Assembly (NCBI GenBank): GCA_024234075.1
Contig: JACKOV010000003.1
Location: 434,001 to 498,000, forward strand
Origin: Nevskiaceae bacterium
GTDB taxonomy: Bacteria; Pseudomonadota; Gammaproteobacteria; Steroidobacterales; Steroidobacteraceae
DNA: 64,000 nucleotides
Direction of reading: 5' to 3'
Of this stretch, positions 37,151-45,290 are shown piece after piece. The translations under genes were made by a program, and so were the position numbers. A model generated the notes under the pieces. That model had not been told where the DNA came from, did not search any database, and saw only the letters and a list, made by a program, of their open reading frames with translations. The stretch's first letter is position 1. Each line of letters begins with the position of its first letter.

Positions 37151-37552
37151 ATGGCTGCGCCAGATCAAAGCCTCCCGGACATCAAGCTGGATACGACCGC
37201 GCTTTACCGCGAGGACGTCTATACCGACCGCCGCGCCGGCACGATCCGCGTGATGACCCCCGTGACCGTCGACGGCGCAGTCGATGCCGCACGGCCGGTC
37301 CTGTATGCCGGGCAGACGCAGCTGATGACCCCGGGTGGCGTCCTGCCGTTGATGTTCGAGATCGAGGCGGAGTCGCTGTCGCAGGCGATCGAGCGCTTCC
37401 CCGAGGCCGTGAAGCAGGCGCTCGAAGAGGCGATCGAAGAGGCCCGCGAGATGCGGCGTGAAGCCGCGTCGCGCATCGTCGTGCCGGACGCCGGCGCGGC
37501 AGCCGGCCCCCTGGGCGCTCCTGCGGGCGGCGGGCGCATCAAGTTTCCCTGA
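37151..37552 (+). CDS. Hypothetical cytosolic protein
   Basis: Unrecognised 133-residue protein without signal peptide or membrane segment. It begins MAAPDQSLPDIKLDTTALYR and has a central stretch of likely beta strands (RAGTIRVMTPVTVDG, LYAGQTQLMTPGGVLPLMF). A charged amphipathic helix with Glu/Arg at spacing of three to four (FPEAVKQALEEAIEEAREMR) follows, then a Gly/Ala-rich tail. It lies 74 bases after the aldehyde dehydrogenase and ends eight bases before the TonB-domain gene, suggesting co-transcription. Codon third positions are GC-rich as in neighbours. Function unknown. Confidence 0.75.
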   Translation: MAAPDQSLPDIKLDTTALYREDVYTDRRAGTIRVMTPVTVDGAVDAARPVLYAGQTQLMTPGGVLPLMFEIEAESLSQAIERFPEAVKQALEEAIEEAREMRREAASRIVVPDAGAAAGPLGAPAGGGRIKFP

Positions 37553-37560
37553 ACCGGCCG

Positions 37561-38598
37561 ATGCGGGCGCTGCTGCTCATCCTCGCGAGTGTCGCGGCGG
37601 CAGCCGGCGCCTGGGCTGCGGAAACGGCGTCGCCTGCACCCGCAGCCGCGCCTGCGCTCGAGCCCGATCCGGTCGCGCAAGCGCGGGAGATGCTCGAGGC
37701 GGTCGCACAGGCCGAGATCGAAGTCCGCGATTCGCTGCGGCGCTTCGATCGCTGGCTGGCCGAGGGGCGCGCCCGGTTCAGCGACGAGCAAGGCGCACCC
37801 GACTGGCGCTGGTCGCTGCTCGAGCGCATCGTCGGCCGGGTGCACAGCCTGCTCGATCCGGAGGAGCTCAGCCGCGCCCGGCAGGAAGCCGGCGAGCGGC
37901 TCGAGCACGGCGACGCAGCGGCGGCGCGCGAGCGTCTGGCTGCAACCATGCGGCCGTTCATGGATCACGGCGAGGAAGCCGCCACGCTGATGAACTACGT
38001 ACCGCGACGCGTCGCCGCACAGCTCGGCCTGGCACGCCTGCAGGCCCTGCTGCGCGGCAACGGCATCGATTCGCCGGCCATGCCGCGGCTCGCGCAACTC
38101 GAAGCCCTGCTGGCGGCGCGCGAAGCCCGCGACGATTTCGCCATGGCGGCCGAGGTCGAGCTGGCCGAACTCGAAAGCCTGCAGCGGCAGGCCTACGACG
38201 CGGCTTTCCAGAGCGCGCTGGGTGCGGCCCGTGCCCGTCCGGTACAGTCGCTGCGTTTCCAGTCGCGCGACGTGCGCTGTCCGCTCGCCGCCGATACCGG
38301 CGCGCCGGGCGAGGCGCCGCGACTCGATACCACGCTGTCGGCACCGACTTACGACTACTACCCCGGCGAGGCGCTTGACCAGGACATCGAAGGCAAGGTC
38401 GCGCTGTCGGCCCGGATTGATCCGCAAGGCTGCGTGCGCGCCGCGGCGGTACTGGTCAGCAGCGGTGTCGAGATGCTGGATGCAGCCGCACTGCGCTGGA
38501 TGCTCGAGGGCGCGGTCTACACCCGCAGCCGGCCCCGGCCCGATGGCCAGCCGGCAGTGACGGCGTTGAGCGTCAATTTCCAGGTCGCAGAGCGCTAG
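37561..38598 (+). CDS. Secreted protein with C-terminal TonB-like domain
   Basis: The 345-residue protein starts with a cleavable signal (MRALLLILASVAAAAGAWAA). A helical region with Ala/Arg/Glu content spans about 40-230, and the C terminus (about 255-345) resembles the TonB C-terminal fold: GEALDQDIEGKVALSARIDP, GVEMLDAAALRWM and VTALSVNFQV. There is no N-terminal membrane anchor with SHLS-type residues and no Pro-rich periplasm-spanning segment, so it is not a canonical TonB. It may be a periplasmic partner of unknown role. One cysteine pair (C240-like in DVRCPL and DPQGCV) could form a disulfide. Confidence 0.7.
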   Translation: MRALLLILASVAAAAGAWAAETASPAPAAAPALEPDPVAQAREMLEAVAQAEIEVRDSLRRFDRWLAEGRARFSDEQGAPDWRWSLLERIVGRVHSLLDPEELSRARQEAGERLEHGDAAAARERLAATMRPFMDHGEEAATLMNYVPRRVAAQLGLARLQALLRGNGIDSPAMPRLAQLEALLAAREARDDFAMAAEVELAELESLQRQAYDAAFQSALGAARARPVQSLRFQSRDVRCPLAADTGAPGEAPRLDTTLSAPTYDYYPGEALDQDIEGKVALSARIDPQGCVRAAAVLVSSGVEMLDAAALRWMLEGAVYTRSRPRPDGQPAVTALSVNFQVAER

Positions 38599-38887
38599 GG
38601 CGGGTTCACTCTCCCTAAGTAGTGCGACCACGCGGCATTCACACAGCTGTGCGGGAGTGTGAGGCGCTTTGCTCTCCGATGGTCTGTGACACAGATCGTT
38701 CGTGAGCGCCTCGTGCCGGCGCTACATCGTGCGTCTGCAATGGCAGGCGGGGGCGTTGCGCGCTGCGGCGTGACGACGACGGACGGCGAATCGAGCTGCG
38801 CGTGCTGCGTTGCCAGCCGCTGGATGAGGCCGAGCCGTAGCGGTTCCGAACTCCCGTCGCGCGGTCTGCGCGGGGTTGAGAAATTTC
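38599..38887. other. Stretch without a supportable gene
   Basis: No open frame here reads like a protein on either strand. One short forward run (GRRIELRVLRCQPLDEAEP, around 38770-38830) ends in a stop and could be another decayed gene, but I cannot assign it. It precedes the receiver-domain remnant. Confidence 0.4.
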
Positions 38888-39052
38888 GTGACCACGAAAC
38901 CTGTTGCGCTGCTGCCGTTCGTAGTCCTCTCGACGCCAGCAAGCCTCGCCGTGGTGGACAAGGCTGCGGCGCTGGGTGCATTAGATTATCTGGCGAAGCC
39001 GGCCGAGCTCCCGCAGTTGATACCGGTGATCCGTGTCACTAATTTGACGTAA
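38888..39052 (+). pseudogene. Remnant of a response-regulator receiver domain
   Basis: A 54-codon frame from GTG 38888 to TAA reads VALLPFVVLSTPASLAVVDK, then AAALGALDYLAKPAELPQLI and PVIRVTNLT. This matches the alpha4-beta5-alpha5 end of a receiver domain, including the conserved lysine-proline pair in YLAKP. The phosphorylated aspartate and first strands are absent, and no output domain follows. The pattern is closest to AmiR/NasT-type receivers by eye. Probably a truncated, inactive relic, although a short product could still be made. Confidence 0.5.
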
Positions 39053-39132
39053 GGCGTGCCCCGAAGTGCGGTGGACCGTCGACTGGTTCTCGAATCGCAC
39101 CCGGCCTCTCGTGAGATCAAGGCATCCGATCC

Positions 39133-39160
39133 TCAAGCGGTGTCGTCCCCGGGCCGATAT
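39133..39160 (+). promoter_or_regulatory. Candidate sigma-28 (FliA) promoter for the chemoreceptor gene
   Basis: TCAAG at 39133-39137, 15 bases, then GCCGATAT at 39153-39160. This matches the flagellar sigma-28 pattern (T(A/C)AAG ... GCCGATAA), with the -10 element matching seven of eight. It lies 145 bases before the chemoreceptor ATG, and chemotaxis receptor genes commonly use this sigma factor. Confidence 0.55.
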
Positions 39161-39305
39161 CCGGCCGGAGAGCGCTGCTGTGGTTCGGATGCATCCCCTC
39201 GTCCCCGGGCTGCGTCCAGCTGGCCCTTTTCGCCCGGCGTACCCGGATCGGCTTTGCACCCGCCGTATGAATGTTCGTGAACGATCTCATTTGAGGGTCT
39301 AGCTA

Positions 39306-41375
39306 ATGAAGTTCCTGACCGCTGTGCGCCGGAATGCGACGGCATCCACCGAGCTCGTCCAGCTGCGCGGCATGCTCGACGCGATTAATCGGGTGCAGGC
39401 CGTGATCCAGTTCGAACTCGACGGCACGGTCATCGATGCCAACGAGAACTTCCTGCAGGCGACCGGCTATTCGCTCGACGAGATCCGCGGGCGCCACCAC
39501 CGCATGTTCGTTTCGCAGAAATACGCCGGATCGAGCGAGTATCGGCAGTTCTGGGAGAGGCTCGGCCGCGGTGAGTACATCGCCGGCCGCTATCCGCGCA
39601 TCGCCAAAGGCGGCGGGGAGCTGTGGCTGCAGGCCAGCTACAACCCGATCCTCGATCTGAACGGCCGACCGTTCAAGGTGGTCAAGTACGCCAGCGACAT
39701 CACCGAGGAGGTCAAGCGCGAGGAGGCGAACAAGCGCCGCGCGCGTCTGGTGCAGGCCCTGGACAACGTCCGGACCAACGTCATGGTGGCGGACGAAGAC
39801 CTGAACATCTTCTACCTGAACCGGAACGCGGAAACCCTGTTCCGCGACATCGAGGCCGACCTGCGCAAGGATCTGCCGCGCTTCGAAGCCTCGAAGCTGA
39901 TGGGCGCGAACATCGACGTCTTCCACAAGAATCCGGCGCATCAGCGCGCCATCCTGGCGGCGTTGTCCAAGACGCACGAATCGCAGATCCACGTCGGCGG
40001 GCGCACCTTGCGGATCACCGCCAATCCGGTGCGCGACGAAGAAGGCAACCGCGTCGCCACGGTGGTCGAATGGGTCGATCGGACGCAGGAGCAGGCGATC
40101 GAGCAGGAGGTCAACCAGATCGTCGCTGCCGTGGTCGATGGCCGGCTCGAGCAGCGCATCGCGCAGGAGGGCAAGAGCGGGTTCGTCCTGATGCTCTCCA
40201 ACGGGATCAACCAGCTGGTCGACACCGTGAGCCAGGTGGTGACCGAAGTGCGCCAGCTGGTCGATGCGGCCAATCAGGGCGATCTGACCAAGCGCATGGC
40301 CGTCGAGGGCAAGCCCGGCCTGTTCGCCGCGATCGGCAACGGTGTGAACGACCTGACCGGCAACCTCACCGACATCGTGACCCAGGTCAAGGCCGCGGCC
40401 GGCGAGGTGGCGCACGGTGCGAACGAGATCAGTCAGGGCAACGCTGATCTCTCGCAGCGTACCGAGGAGCAGGCCTCCAACCTGGAGGAAACCGCTTCGT
40501 CGATGGAGGAGATGACCAGCACCGTGAAGCAGACGGCCGATAACGCCGCCCAGGCCAAACAGCTGGCGACCACGGCGCGCGAACAGGCCGAGAAGGGTGG
40601 CTCGGTCGTGTCCAATGCGGTGCGCGCCATGACCGAGATCAGCGAGGCGTCGAAGAAGATCGCCGACATCATCGGCGTGATCGACGAGATCGCGTTCCAG
40701 ATCAATCTGCTGGCGCTCAACGCGGCCGTGGAAGCGGCCCGGGCCGGCGAACAGGGCCGCGGCTTCGCGGTCGTCGCCAGCGAGGTCCGCAGTCTCGCGG
40801 GCCGTTCGGCGACTGCCGCCAAGGAGATCAAGACGCTGATCCAGGACTCGGTCCGCAAGGTCGAAGAAGGCGCGACGCTGGTCAACGAATCCGGCCAGAC
40901 GCTGCAGCAGCTCGAGGGTGCAGTCAAACGCGTCAACGACATCGTGTCGGAGGTGGCTGCGACCTGCCTCGAACAGTCGAGCGGCATCGAGCAGGTCAAT
41001 ACTGCCGTCATGCAGATGGACGAGATGACCCAGCAGAATGCGGCCCTGGTGGAAGAGGTCAGCGCAGCCAGCCAGTCGATGGCCGAGCAGGCGGCGGCGC
41101 TCAACGAGATGATGGAGCGCTACCGCGTGCCGGGTTCGCAGGAGCCGCATGGCGCGCGCGCTGTCGCCCACGAGGCGTCACGATCCGCGTCGTCGTCGGC
41201 CGCGCCCAGCACCGAGCGTCGTACCGGCAACCGGCCGTGGTCGGCCAAGCGGTCGGCCAAGCGGTCGGCTACGGCGGCGGCAGAACCGGCACGGCACGCG
41301 GCCGCGCCTGCCAAGCGCGCTGCGGCGGGTTCTGGCTGCACGTCGCGAGCCAACGAGGACTGGGACGCGTTCTAA
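39306..41375 (+). CDS. Cytoplasmic PAS-domain methyl-accepting chemotaxis protein
   Basis: Chemoreceptor that signals to CheA/CheW. The 689 residues have no transmembrane segment. Two PAS domains (about 18-125, with FELDGTVIDANENFLQATGY, and about 140-260) precede two HAMP-like segments (VVDGRLEQRI; NQGDLTKRM) and a long coiled coil with the signalling tip EIAFQINLLALNAAVEAARA near 460-480. The tail is Ala/Lys/Arg-rich and ends EDWDAF, a fit to the xWxxF tether bound by CheR and CheB. Signal unknown; PAS domains often bind FAD, heme or small molecules. A sigma-28-like promoter lies upstream. Confidence 0.93.
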   Translation: MKFLTAVRRNATASTELVQLRGMLDAINRVQAVIQFELDGTVIDANENFLQATGYSLDEIRGRHHRMFVSQKYAGSSEYRQFWERLGRGEYIAGRYPRIAKGGGELWLQASYNPILDLNGRPFKVVKYASDITEEVKREEANKRRARLVQALDNVRTNVMVADEDLNIFYLNRNAETLFRDIEADLRKDLPRFEASKLMGANIDVFHKNPAHQRAILAALSKTHESQIHVGGRTLRITANPVRDEEGNRVATVVEWVDRTQEQAIEQEVNQIVAAVVDGRLEQRIAQEGKSGFVLMLSNGINQLVDTVSQVVTEVRQLVDAANQGDLTKRMAVEGKPGLFAAIGNGVNDLTGNLTDIVTQVKAAAGEVAHGANEISQGNADLSQRTEEQASNLEETASSMEEMTSTVKQTADNAAQAKQLATTAREQAEKGGSVVSNAVRAMTEISEASKKIADIIGVIDEIAFQINLLALNAAVEAARAGEQGRGFAVVASEVRSLAGRSATAAKEIKTLIQDSVRKVEEGATLVNESGQTLQQLEGAVKRVNDIVSEVAATCLEQSSGIEQVNTAVMQMDEMTQQNAALVEEVSAASQSMAEQAAALNEMMERYRVPGSQEPHGARAVAHEASRSASSSAAPSTERRTGNRPWSAKRSAKRSATAAAEPARHAAAPAKRAAAGSGCTSRANEDWDAF

Positions 41376-41537
41376 GGCCGCAAGGCCTGCGCCCGTCGCG
41401 GCGAGGTGGTGTGCGGCATCGTTGGCGGTGACGACCCGCCTGCCCCCGTTCCGCGGTTCGTGACGGGCACAGCGGGCTGCGCTCGAGGTCGGGCGAGCCG
41501 TGTAAGCTCCGGGCATCGATTGAGCCGGAGCCCGCGA

Positions 41538-42470
41538 ATGTCCCACCTGTCCCGACGCCTGCCTGACTCCCGGATGCTGCGCGTGTTGTTGGGAGGGTTG
41601 CTGGGCAGCGTGCTGGCCGCCCAGCCGGTCCGGGCCGTGGCCGCCGCGGATCCGGGCACTCCGCCCGCCACCGCCACCGCGGCCACCACCGCCACTACTG
41701 CCGTTGCGGCTGCGCCGACGCCTGCGGGTACGGCACGTTTCGCCGGCAAGGTCGCGATCGTGACCGGCGGTTCACGCGGCATCGGTCGCGCGATCAGCGA
41801 GACGCTGGCGCGCGACGGCGCGACCGTGGTGGTGAATTATTCGAAGTCGACCGCGGCGGCGCAGCAGGTCGTGGAGACGATCGAGGCGCGCGGTGGCCGG
41901 GCGATCGCCATCCAGGCGGACATCTCCAGGATCGAGGACGTGCGGCGGCTGTACGCCGAGGTGCAGCAGCAGTTCGGCCGCATCGACATCGTCGTCAACA
42001 ATGCCGGCATCCTGCCGCCGGTCGTGCCGGTCGAAAAGGAAACCGAGGCCACCTGGGATGCGGTCTTCGGCCTGCTGAAAGGCACCTACTTCTCGATGCA
42101 GGAAGCCGCCAGGCGCATCCACGACGGCGGGCGGATCATCAACCTCTCGAGCAGCACCACGCGAGGCTGGTCGCCCGGCTACTCGATCTATGCGGGTTCG
42201 AAGTCGGCGATCGAGCAGTTCACGCGTTCATTGTCGCGCGAGCTCGGGCCGCGTGGCATCACGGTCAACGCCATCGTTCCCGGCCTGACCGATACCGACA
42301 TGATCGGCGACTATCCGCCGGCGTTGCGGGAAGCGGCGGCCAAGGGCACCACGCTCGGACGTCTCGGCCAGCCGCGCGACATCGCCGACGTCGTGGCGTT
42401 CCTGGCCAGCGACGAAGGTCGCTGGATCACGGGGCAGATGGTGGTTGCGAACGGCGGCCTGAATCCCTGA
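41538..42470 (+). CDS. Short-chain dehydrogenase/reductase with N-terminal export signal
   Basis: Classical SDR oxidoreductase, substrate unknown. The core from about residue 68 shows the cofactor site TGGSRGIGRAI, NNAGI, the serine in NLSSST, and the YAGSK catalytic Tyr/Lys. VPGLTDTDM and the terminal GQMVVANGG are also typical. Unusually, the first 65 residues are a basic start, a hydrophobic stretch (MLRVLLGGLLGSVLAAQPVRA) and an Ala/Thr-rich linker, resembling a Sec signal or anchor. ATG 41538 has GGAG eight bases upstream; start at M13 (MLRVLL) is possible and would keep the signal. SDRs needing NAD(P) are rarely exported. Confidence 0.85.
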   Translation: MSHLSRRLPDSRMLRVLLGGLLGSVLAAQPVRAVAAADPGTPPATATAATTATTAVAAAPTPAGTARFAGKVAIVTGGSRGIGRAISETLARDGATVVVNYSKSTAAAQQVVETIEARGGRAIAIQADISRIEDVRRLYAEVQQQFGRIDIVVNNAGILPPVVPVEKETEATWDAVFGLLKGTYFSMQEAARRIHDGGRIINLSSSTTRGWSPGYSIYAGSKSAIEQFTRSLSRELGPRGITVNAIVPGLTDTDMIGDYPPALREAAAKGTTLGRLGQPRDIADVVAFLASDEGRWITGQMVVANGGLNP

Positions 42471-42563
42471 CTTGCCGGATCGCGGTGGTGGCGGTGGTGG
42501 CGGTCGTAGCGGTCGTCGTGGCCGGCCGGCGCGTGCCCCGAGCCCACAGCCGCGGCGCTCGGC

Positions 42564-43127
42564 TCAGGTGGCTGCGCTGGCCGCTTCGGTCGAGGCCGCT
42601 TCAGCAGCAGCCTCCATGGGCATGTCCGCTGCCGCCGGCGGGATCGTGGGCGCCACCGCCTGAGCATCGGCCACCGACAACTCGATCGGCAGCAGCGCCA
42701 CGCTGGTCGAGATGATCAGGTCGATTCCCGCGGGTGTGAGTTCGACGCCTTTGCAGCTCTGGCGCGGGATCGGGATGCGCAGCTTGAAGCAGTATTGCAG
42801 CAACGCGGCCGCGACCCAGGCGGCGGATCGCTCGACACTTGCCGTTTCGGCGGCACCGCTGCGGCGTGCGCCGATGGCGATGCTGCAATCCGCGGCCGGC
42901 AGGATCGTCAGGGTGTGTTCGCTGGCCCGCCACAACCAGCCGTTGTGTTCGCGATCGAACGCCAGCGCCGCGTCGAGTACCAGCGGGTACGGGACGGTGA
43001 TGCGGCGGTGGTCGTTGATTTGCAGCTTGGTCACGAGACCTGGCGTTGGTATTCGGGTTGTTCGGCCATTTTCGGCCTTGCGGCAGCGCAAGCCCGTGCA
43101 CACGGTCGCGATGCTGCCGTGCAGCAT
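42564..43127 (-). CDS. Hypothetical protein
   Basis: Unrecognised protein of about 187 residues from ATG 43127, or 157 from GTG 43034 (VTKLQINDHRRITVPYPLVL); the start is uncertain and neither has a good ribosome-binding site. The reading looks protein-like: alternating strands such as HTLTILPAADCSIAIG, a possible helix AAWVAAALLQYCFKL, and GVELTPAGIDLIISTSVALL. A low-complexity Ala/Glu tail closes it. No signal peptide is clear and no family is recognised. The opposite strand also has an open frame but with poorer composition. It sits downstream of the rhomboid gene in the same direction. Confidence 0.5.
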   Translation of the reverse strand: MLHGSIATVCTGLRCRKAENGRTTRIPTPGLVTKLQINDHRRITVPYPLVLDAALAFDREHNGWLWRASEHTLTILPAADCSIAIGARRSGAAETASVERSAAWVAAALLQYCFKLRIPIPRQSCKGVELTPAGIDLIISTSVALLPIELSVADAQAVAPTIPPAAADMPMEAAAEAASTEAASAAT

Positions 43128-43198
43128 CGTGAGCGCAGTCACGAATCCCGGCAGTCGCGGCCGCCGCAGCCTGCCTGATCCTGTCCCCGGTTCCGGGC

Positions 43199-43816
43199 TC
43201 AGCCGAAGGCGCGGGCGAGCCGGCCGAAAGCGGCGGGATCGGTCAGGGCGACGAACAGCAGCCCGAACAGCGCGCCGCCGAGATGGGCGTCGTGGTTGAT
43301 GCGGCCGCGCGCCCGGCGGGCCGAGTACCACGAATAGGCGACGTATCCGATCGCGAACACTGGCGCGGGAATCGGCACCGGAATCGGCACGATGAACAGG
43401 CTCTGCTGGGGGTAATAGACGATCGAGGCGAACAGCACCGCGGCGATCGCGCCGGAGGCACCGAGCGAGCCGTATTCGGGGTCGTGGCGGTGTTTCAGGA
43501 ACGTGTTGATGTCGCTGGCCACCAGCGCCAGCAGGTAGAGCAGCACGAAGCGCGCCGTGCCGAGCACGTGCTCGAGCTGGAACGCGAAGAACCAGAAGGT
43601 CAGCATGTTCAGCAGCAGGTGTCCGAAATCGGCGTGCACCAGGCCGCTGTTGATCACGGTGTGCCACTGGCGGCGGCGCAGCAGCCAGTAGGGGCGCAGC
43701 ACGCAGCGTTCGATCAATCCGGGAAGCCATAGCAGGCCGCTGACGCTGAAGGTCAGGGTCAGCGCCAGGATCGCGGTCGCGCCGGGATGTTGCAGCAGGA
43801 AGCTCGAGTTCGGCAT
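43199..43816 (-). CDS. Rhomboid-family intramembrane serine protease
   Basis: Predicted to cleave transmembrane substrates within the bilayer. The 205 residues have six hydrophobic segments. The catalytic serine is in GSLGASGAIAAVL (GxSG), and the catalytic histidine in NHDAHLGGALFG (HxxxxGG-type). The N-terminal loop has WHTVINSGLVHADFGHLLLN, with the conserved H-x-x-x-H-L-x-x-N pattern. ATG 43816 starts the first membrane segment; the longer frame upstream overlaps the divergent Nudix gene and is rejected. Natural substrate unknown. Confidence 0.9.
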   Translation of the reverse strand: MPNSSFLLQHPGATAILALTLTFSVSGLLWLPGLIERCVLRPYWLLRRRQWHTVINSGLVHADFGHLLLNMLTFWFFAFQLEHVLGTARFVLLYLLALVASDINTFLKHRHDPEYGSLGASGAIAAVLFASIVYYPQQSLFIVPIPVPIPAPVFAIGYVAYSWYSARRARGRINHDAHLGGALFGLLFVALTDPAAFGRLARAFG

Positions 43817-43880
43817 CGGCCGATTATGGGCGAGCGCCGCCGTGCGCGCGAACCGGCATGCGGCGTAGACTGCGCAGGCG

Positions 43881-44642
43881 ATGACGATGCCCGCTTCGCT
43901 GCCACTGCCGACGCCGCGGCCTTCCGCCACGCTGCTGCTGCTGCGCGAGCACTCGGGCCGCCTCGAGGTGCTGCTGCAGCGCCGTGCGGCAACCCTGACT
44001 TTCGGCGATCACTGGGTCTATCCCGGCGGTGTGGTCGAGCCTCGCGATGGAGACTTCGCACGCGAGCCGCTGGCGGCGCTGCGCCGGGCCGCTGTGCGCG
44101 AATGTCTCGAAGAAGCCGGCGTGCGGCTGCAGGCCGTCACCGACGGCGAGGGTCTGATCGGCTGGAGTCGCTGGATCACGCCGGAGGGGCGGGGGCGACG
44201 TTTCGATACCTGGTTTTTCGCGGCTGCGTTGCCGCCAGGGCAGGTCGTGGTCGGCGATGCCTGCGAGACCACCGAGAGCCGGTGGCTCGAGCCGCAAGCG
44301 GCCATCGAAGCGGCTGCGGGCGGCCACATGCTGCTGATGCCGCCGACTCGCCTGACCTTGCTCGATCTGCAGATCAGCTACGCCCGCCACGGCAGCCTGG
44401 TCCGATTGTTCGAGGTCGAGCGCTCCCGACCGATCGTGCCGATCCTGCCGCGCTTGTCTGGCCCGGCCGAGGCGCGCATCTCGGTCTATCCCTGGGACCC
44501 CGAGTACGACAGCCTGCCGGGCGAGGGCTGGCCTCTGAGCGCCCCGCCGCCGGAACACCTGCGTCGCCTGCCCTCCAGGCTGGCGCTGGGCGCCGGTGCC
44601 GCGACACCCCGGTCTGCCAGACCCCGGCCCGGAAGGTCTTGA
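43881..44642 (+). CDS. Nudix hydrolase, NUDT7/NUDT19-like
   Basis: Hydrolase of nucleoside-diphosphate-linked compounds, possibly CoA derivatives or related molecules. The 253 residues contain HWVYPGGVVEPRDGD and, after an insertion of about 15 residues, AAVRECLEEAGVRL. This split Nudix box (GG ... RExxEE) is typical of the NUDT19-like group rather than MutT. The rest carries FDTWFFAAAL and LEPQAAIEAAAGGHMLLMPP, both usual in that group. Divergent from the rhomboid gene across 64 bases. The C-terminal 30 residues are Arg/Pro-rich and probably disordered. Confidence 0.82.
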   Translation: MTMPASLPLPTPRPSATLLLLREHSGRLEVLLQRRAATLTFGDHWVYPGGVVEPRDGDFAREPLAALRRAAVRECLEEAGVRLQAVTDGEGLIGWSRWITPEGRGRRFDTWFFAAALPPGQVVVGDACETTESRWLEPQAAIEAAAGGHMLLMPPTRLTLLDLQISYARHGSLVRLFEVERSRPIVPILPRLSGPAEARISVYPWDPEYDSLPGEGWPLSAPPPEHLRRLPSRLALGAGAATPRSARPRPGRS

Positions 44643-44772
44643 GTCGCCGGTCGGTGATCGTGCCGCTGCCGACCGTGAGCCACGTCACGTTGCGCCTCGG
44701 TGATTCCCCATGGACGAGCAGGGCCGGTCCGGCCCGCTGGCGATGCCCTGGCAAGTGGCTTAGCATGGCGGT

Positions 44773-45213
44773 GTGTTGCTGCGTTTCAGACAGTTCGTCC
44801 GTCGCTGGCCCGGCCTGTGCGCTGTGCTGCTGCTGACGGCGTTCGTCCCGCAGAGTTTTGCTGCCACGCTCAGCTGGTGCCTGCATGGCGGCGAAGAGTC
44901 CCATGTGACCAGCGCGGTCCAGCCCTGTGATACTCCGCAGGTCGATGCGGCTGCCGGTCATGCGCACTGCCATGGCGTGGTGTTGCACACGGCGCATCTT
45001 TCCGCCGCAAGCGATCTGGCGGCTGCGCCGGCCAGCGCGTTGCCGCTCACTCTGGCGGACGTATTCTGGTATCCGGTGTTCACCCTTGTGGCGCAGCTTG
45101 CGCCGCTGCAGCCGCCCGCCACCGTGGGTTGGTGGCCAGGGTCCGCGCTTCCCGAGCTGCGGCCCCGTCTCGCCGGCGCCGTCGCCGGCGAATCCATCCG
45201 CCTGCTGATCTAG
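44773..45213 (+). CDS. Small periplasmic Cys/His protein, CzcI-like
   Basis: First gene of the metal-efflux group. The 146 residues start at GTG 44773 with a basic start and a signal (LCAVLLLTAFVPQSFAA). The mature N terminus holds WCLHGG, VQPC and GHAHCHGVVLHTAHLS, a Cys/His set that could bind metal. Small proteins of this pattern (CzcI, DUF2946-type) precede czcCBA-type operons and are thought to modulate them; the assignment is by position and composition, not by a firm motif. A weakly hydrophobic segment (LADVFWYPVFTLVAQL) follows. Confidence 0.6.
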   Translation: MLLRFRQFVRRWPGLCAVLLLTAFVPQSFAATLSWCLHGGEESHVTSAVQPCDTPQVDAAAGHAHCHGVVLHTAHLSAASDLAAAPASALPLTLADVFWYPVFTLVAQLAPLQPPATVGWWPGSALPELRPRLAGAVAGESIRLLI

Positions 45214-45290
45214 GCCTCTCGTCGTAGTCGTGCGCCGCGTGCTCCGCATTGCGGAGGCGCGGCTTCGTTCGTCTGCGTCGAGGTTTCGCC

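Noticed and set aside
42471..42563. GGT/GGC simple-sequence run after the SDR gene as a gene or terminator
   Set aside because: Short imperfect trinucleotide drift; no stem with a T-run and no credible frame.
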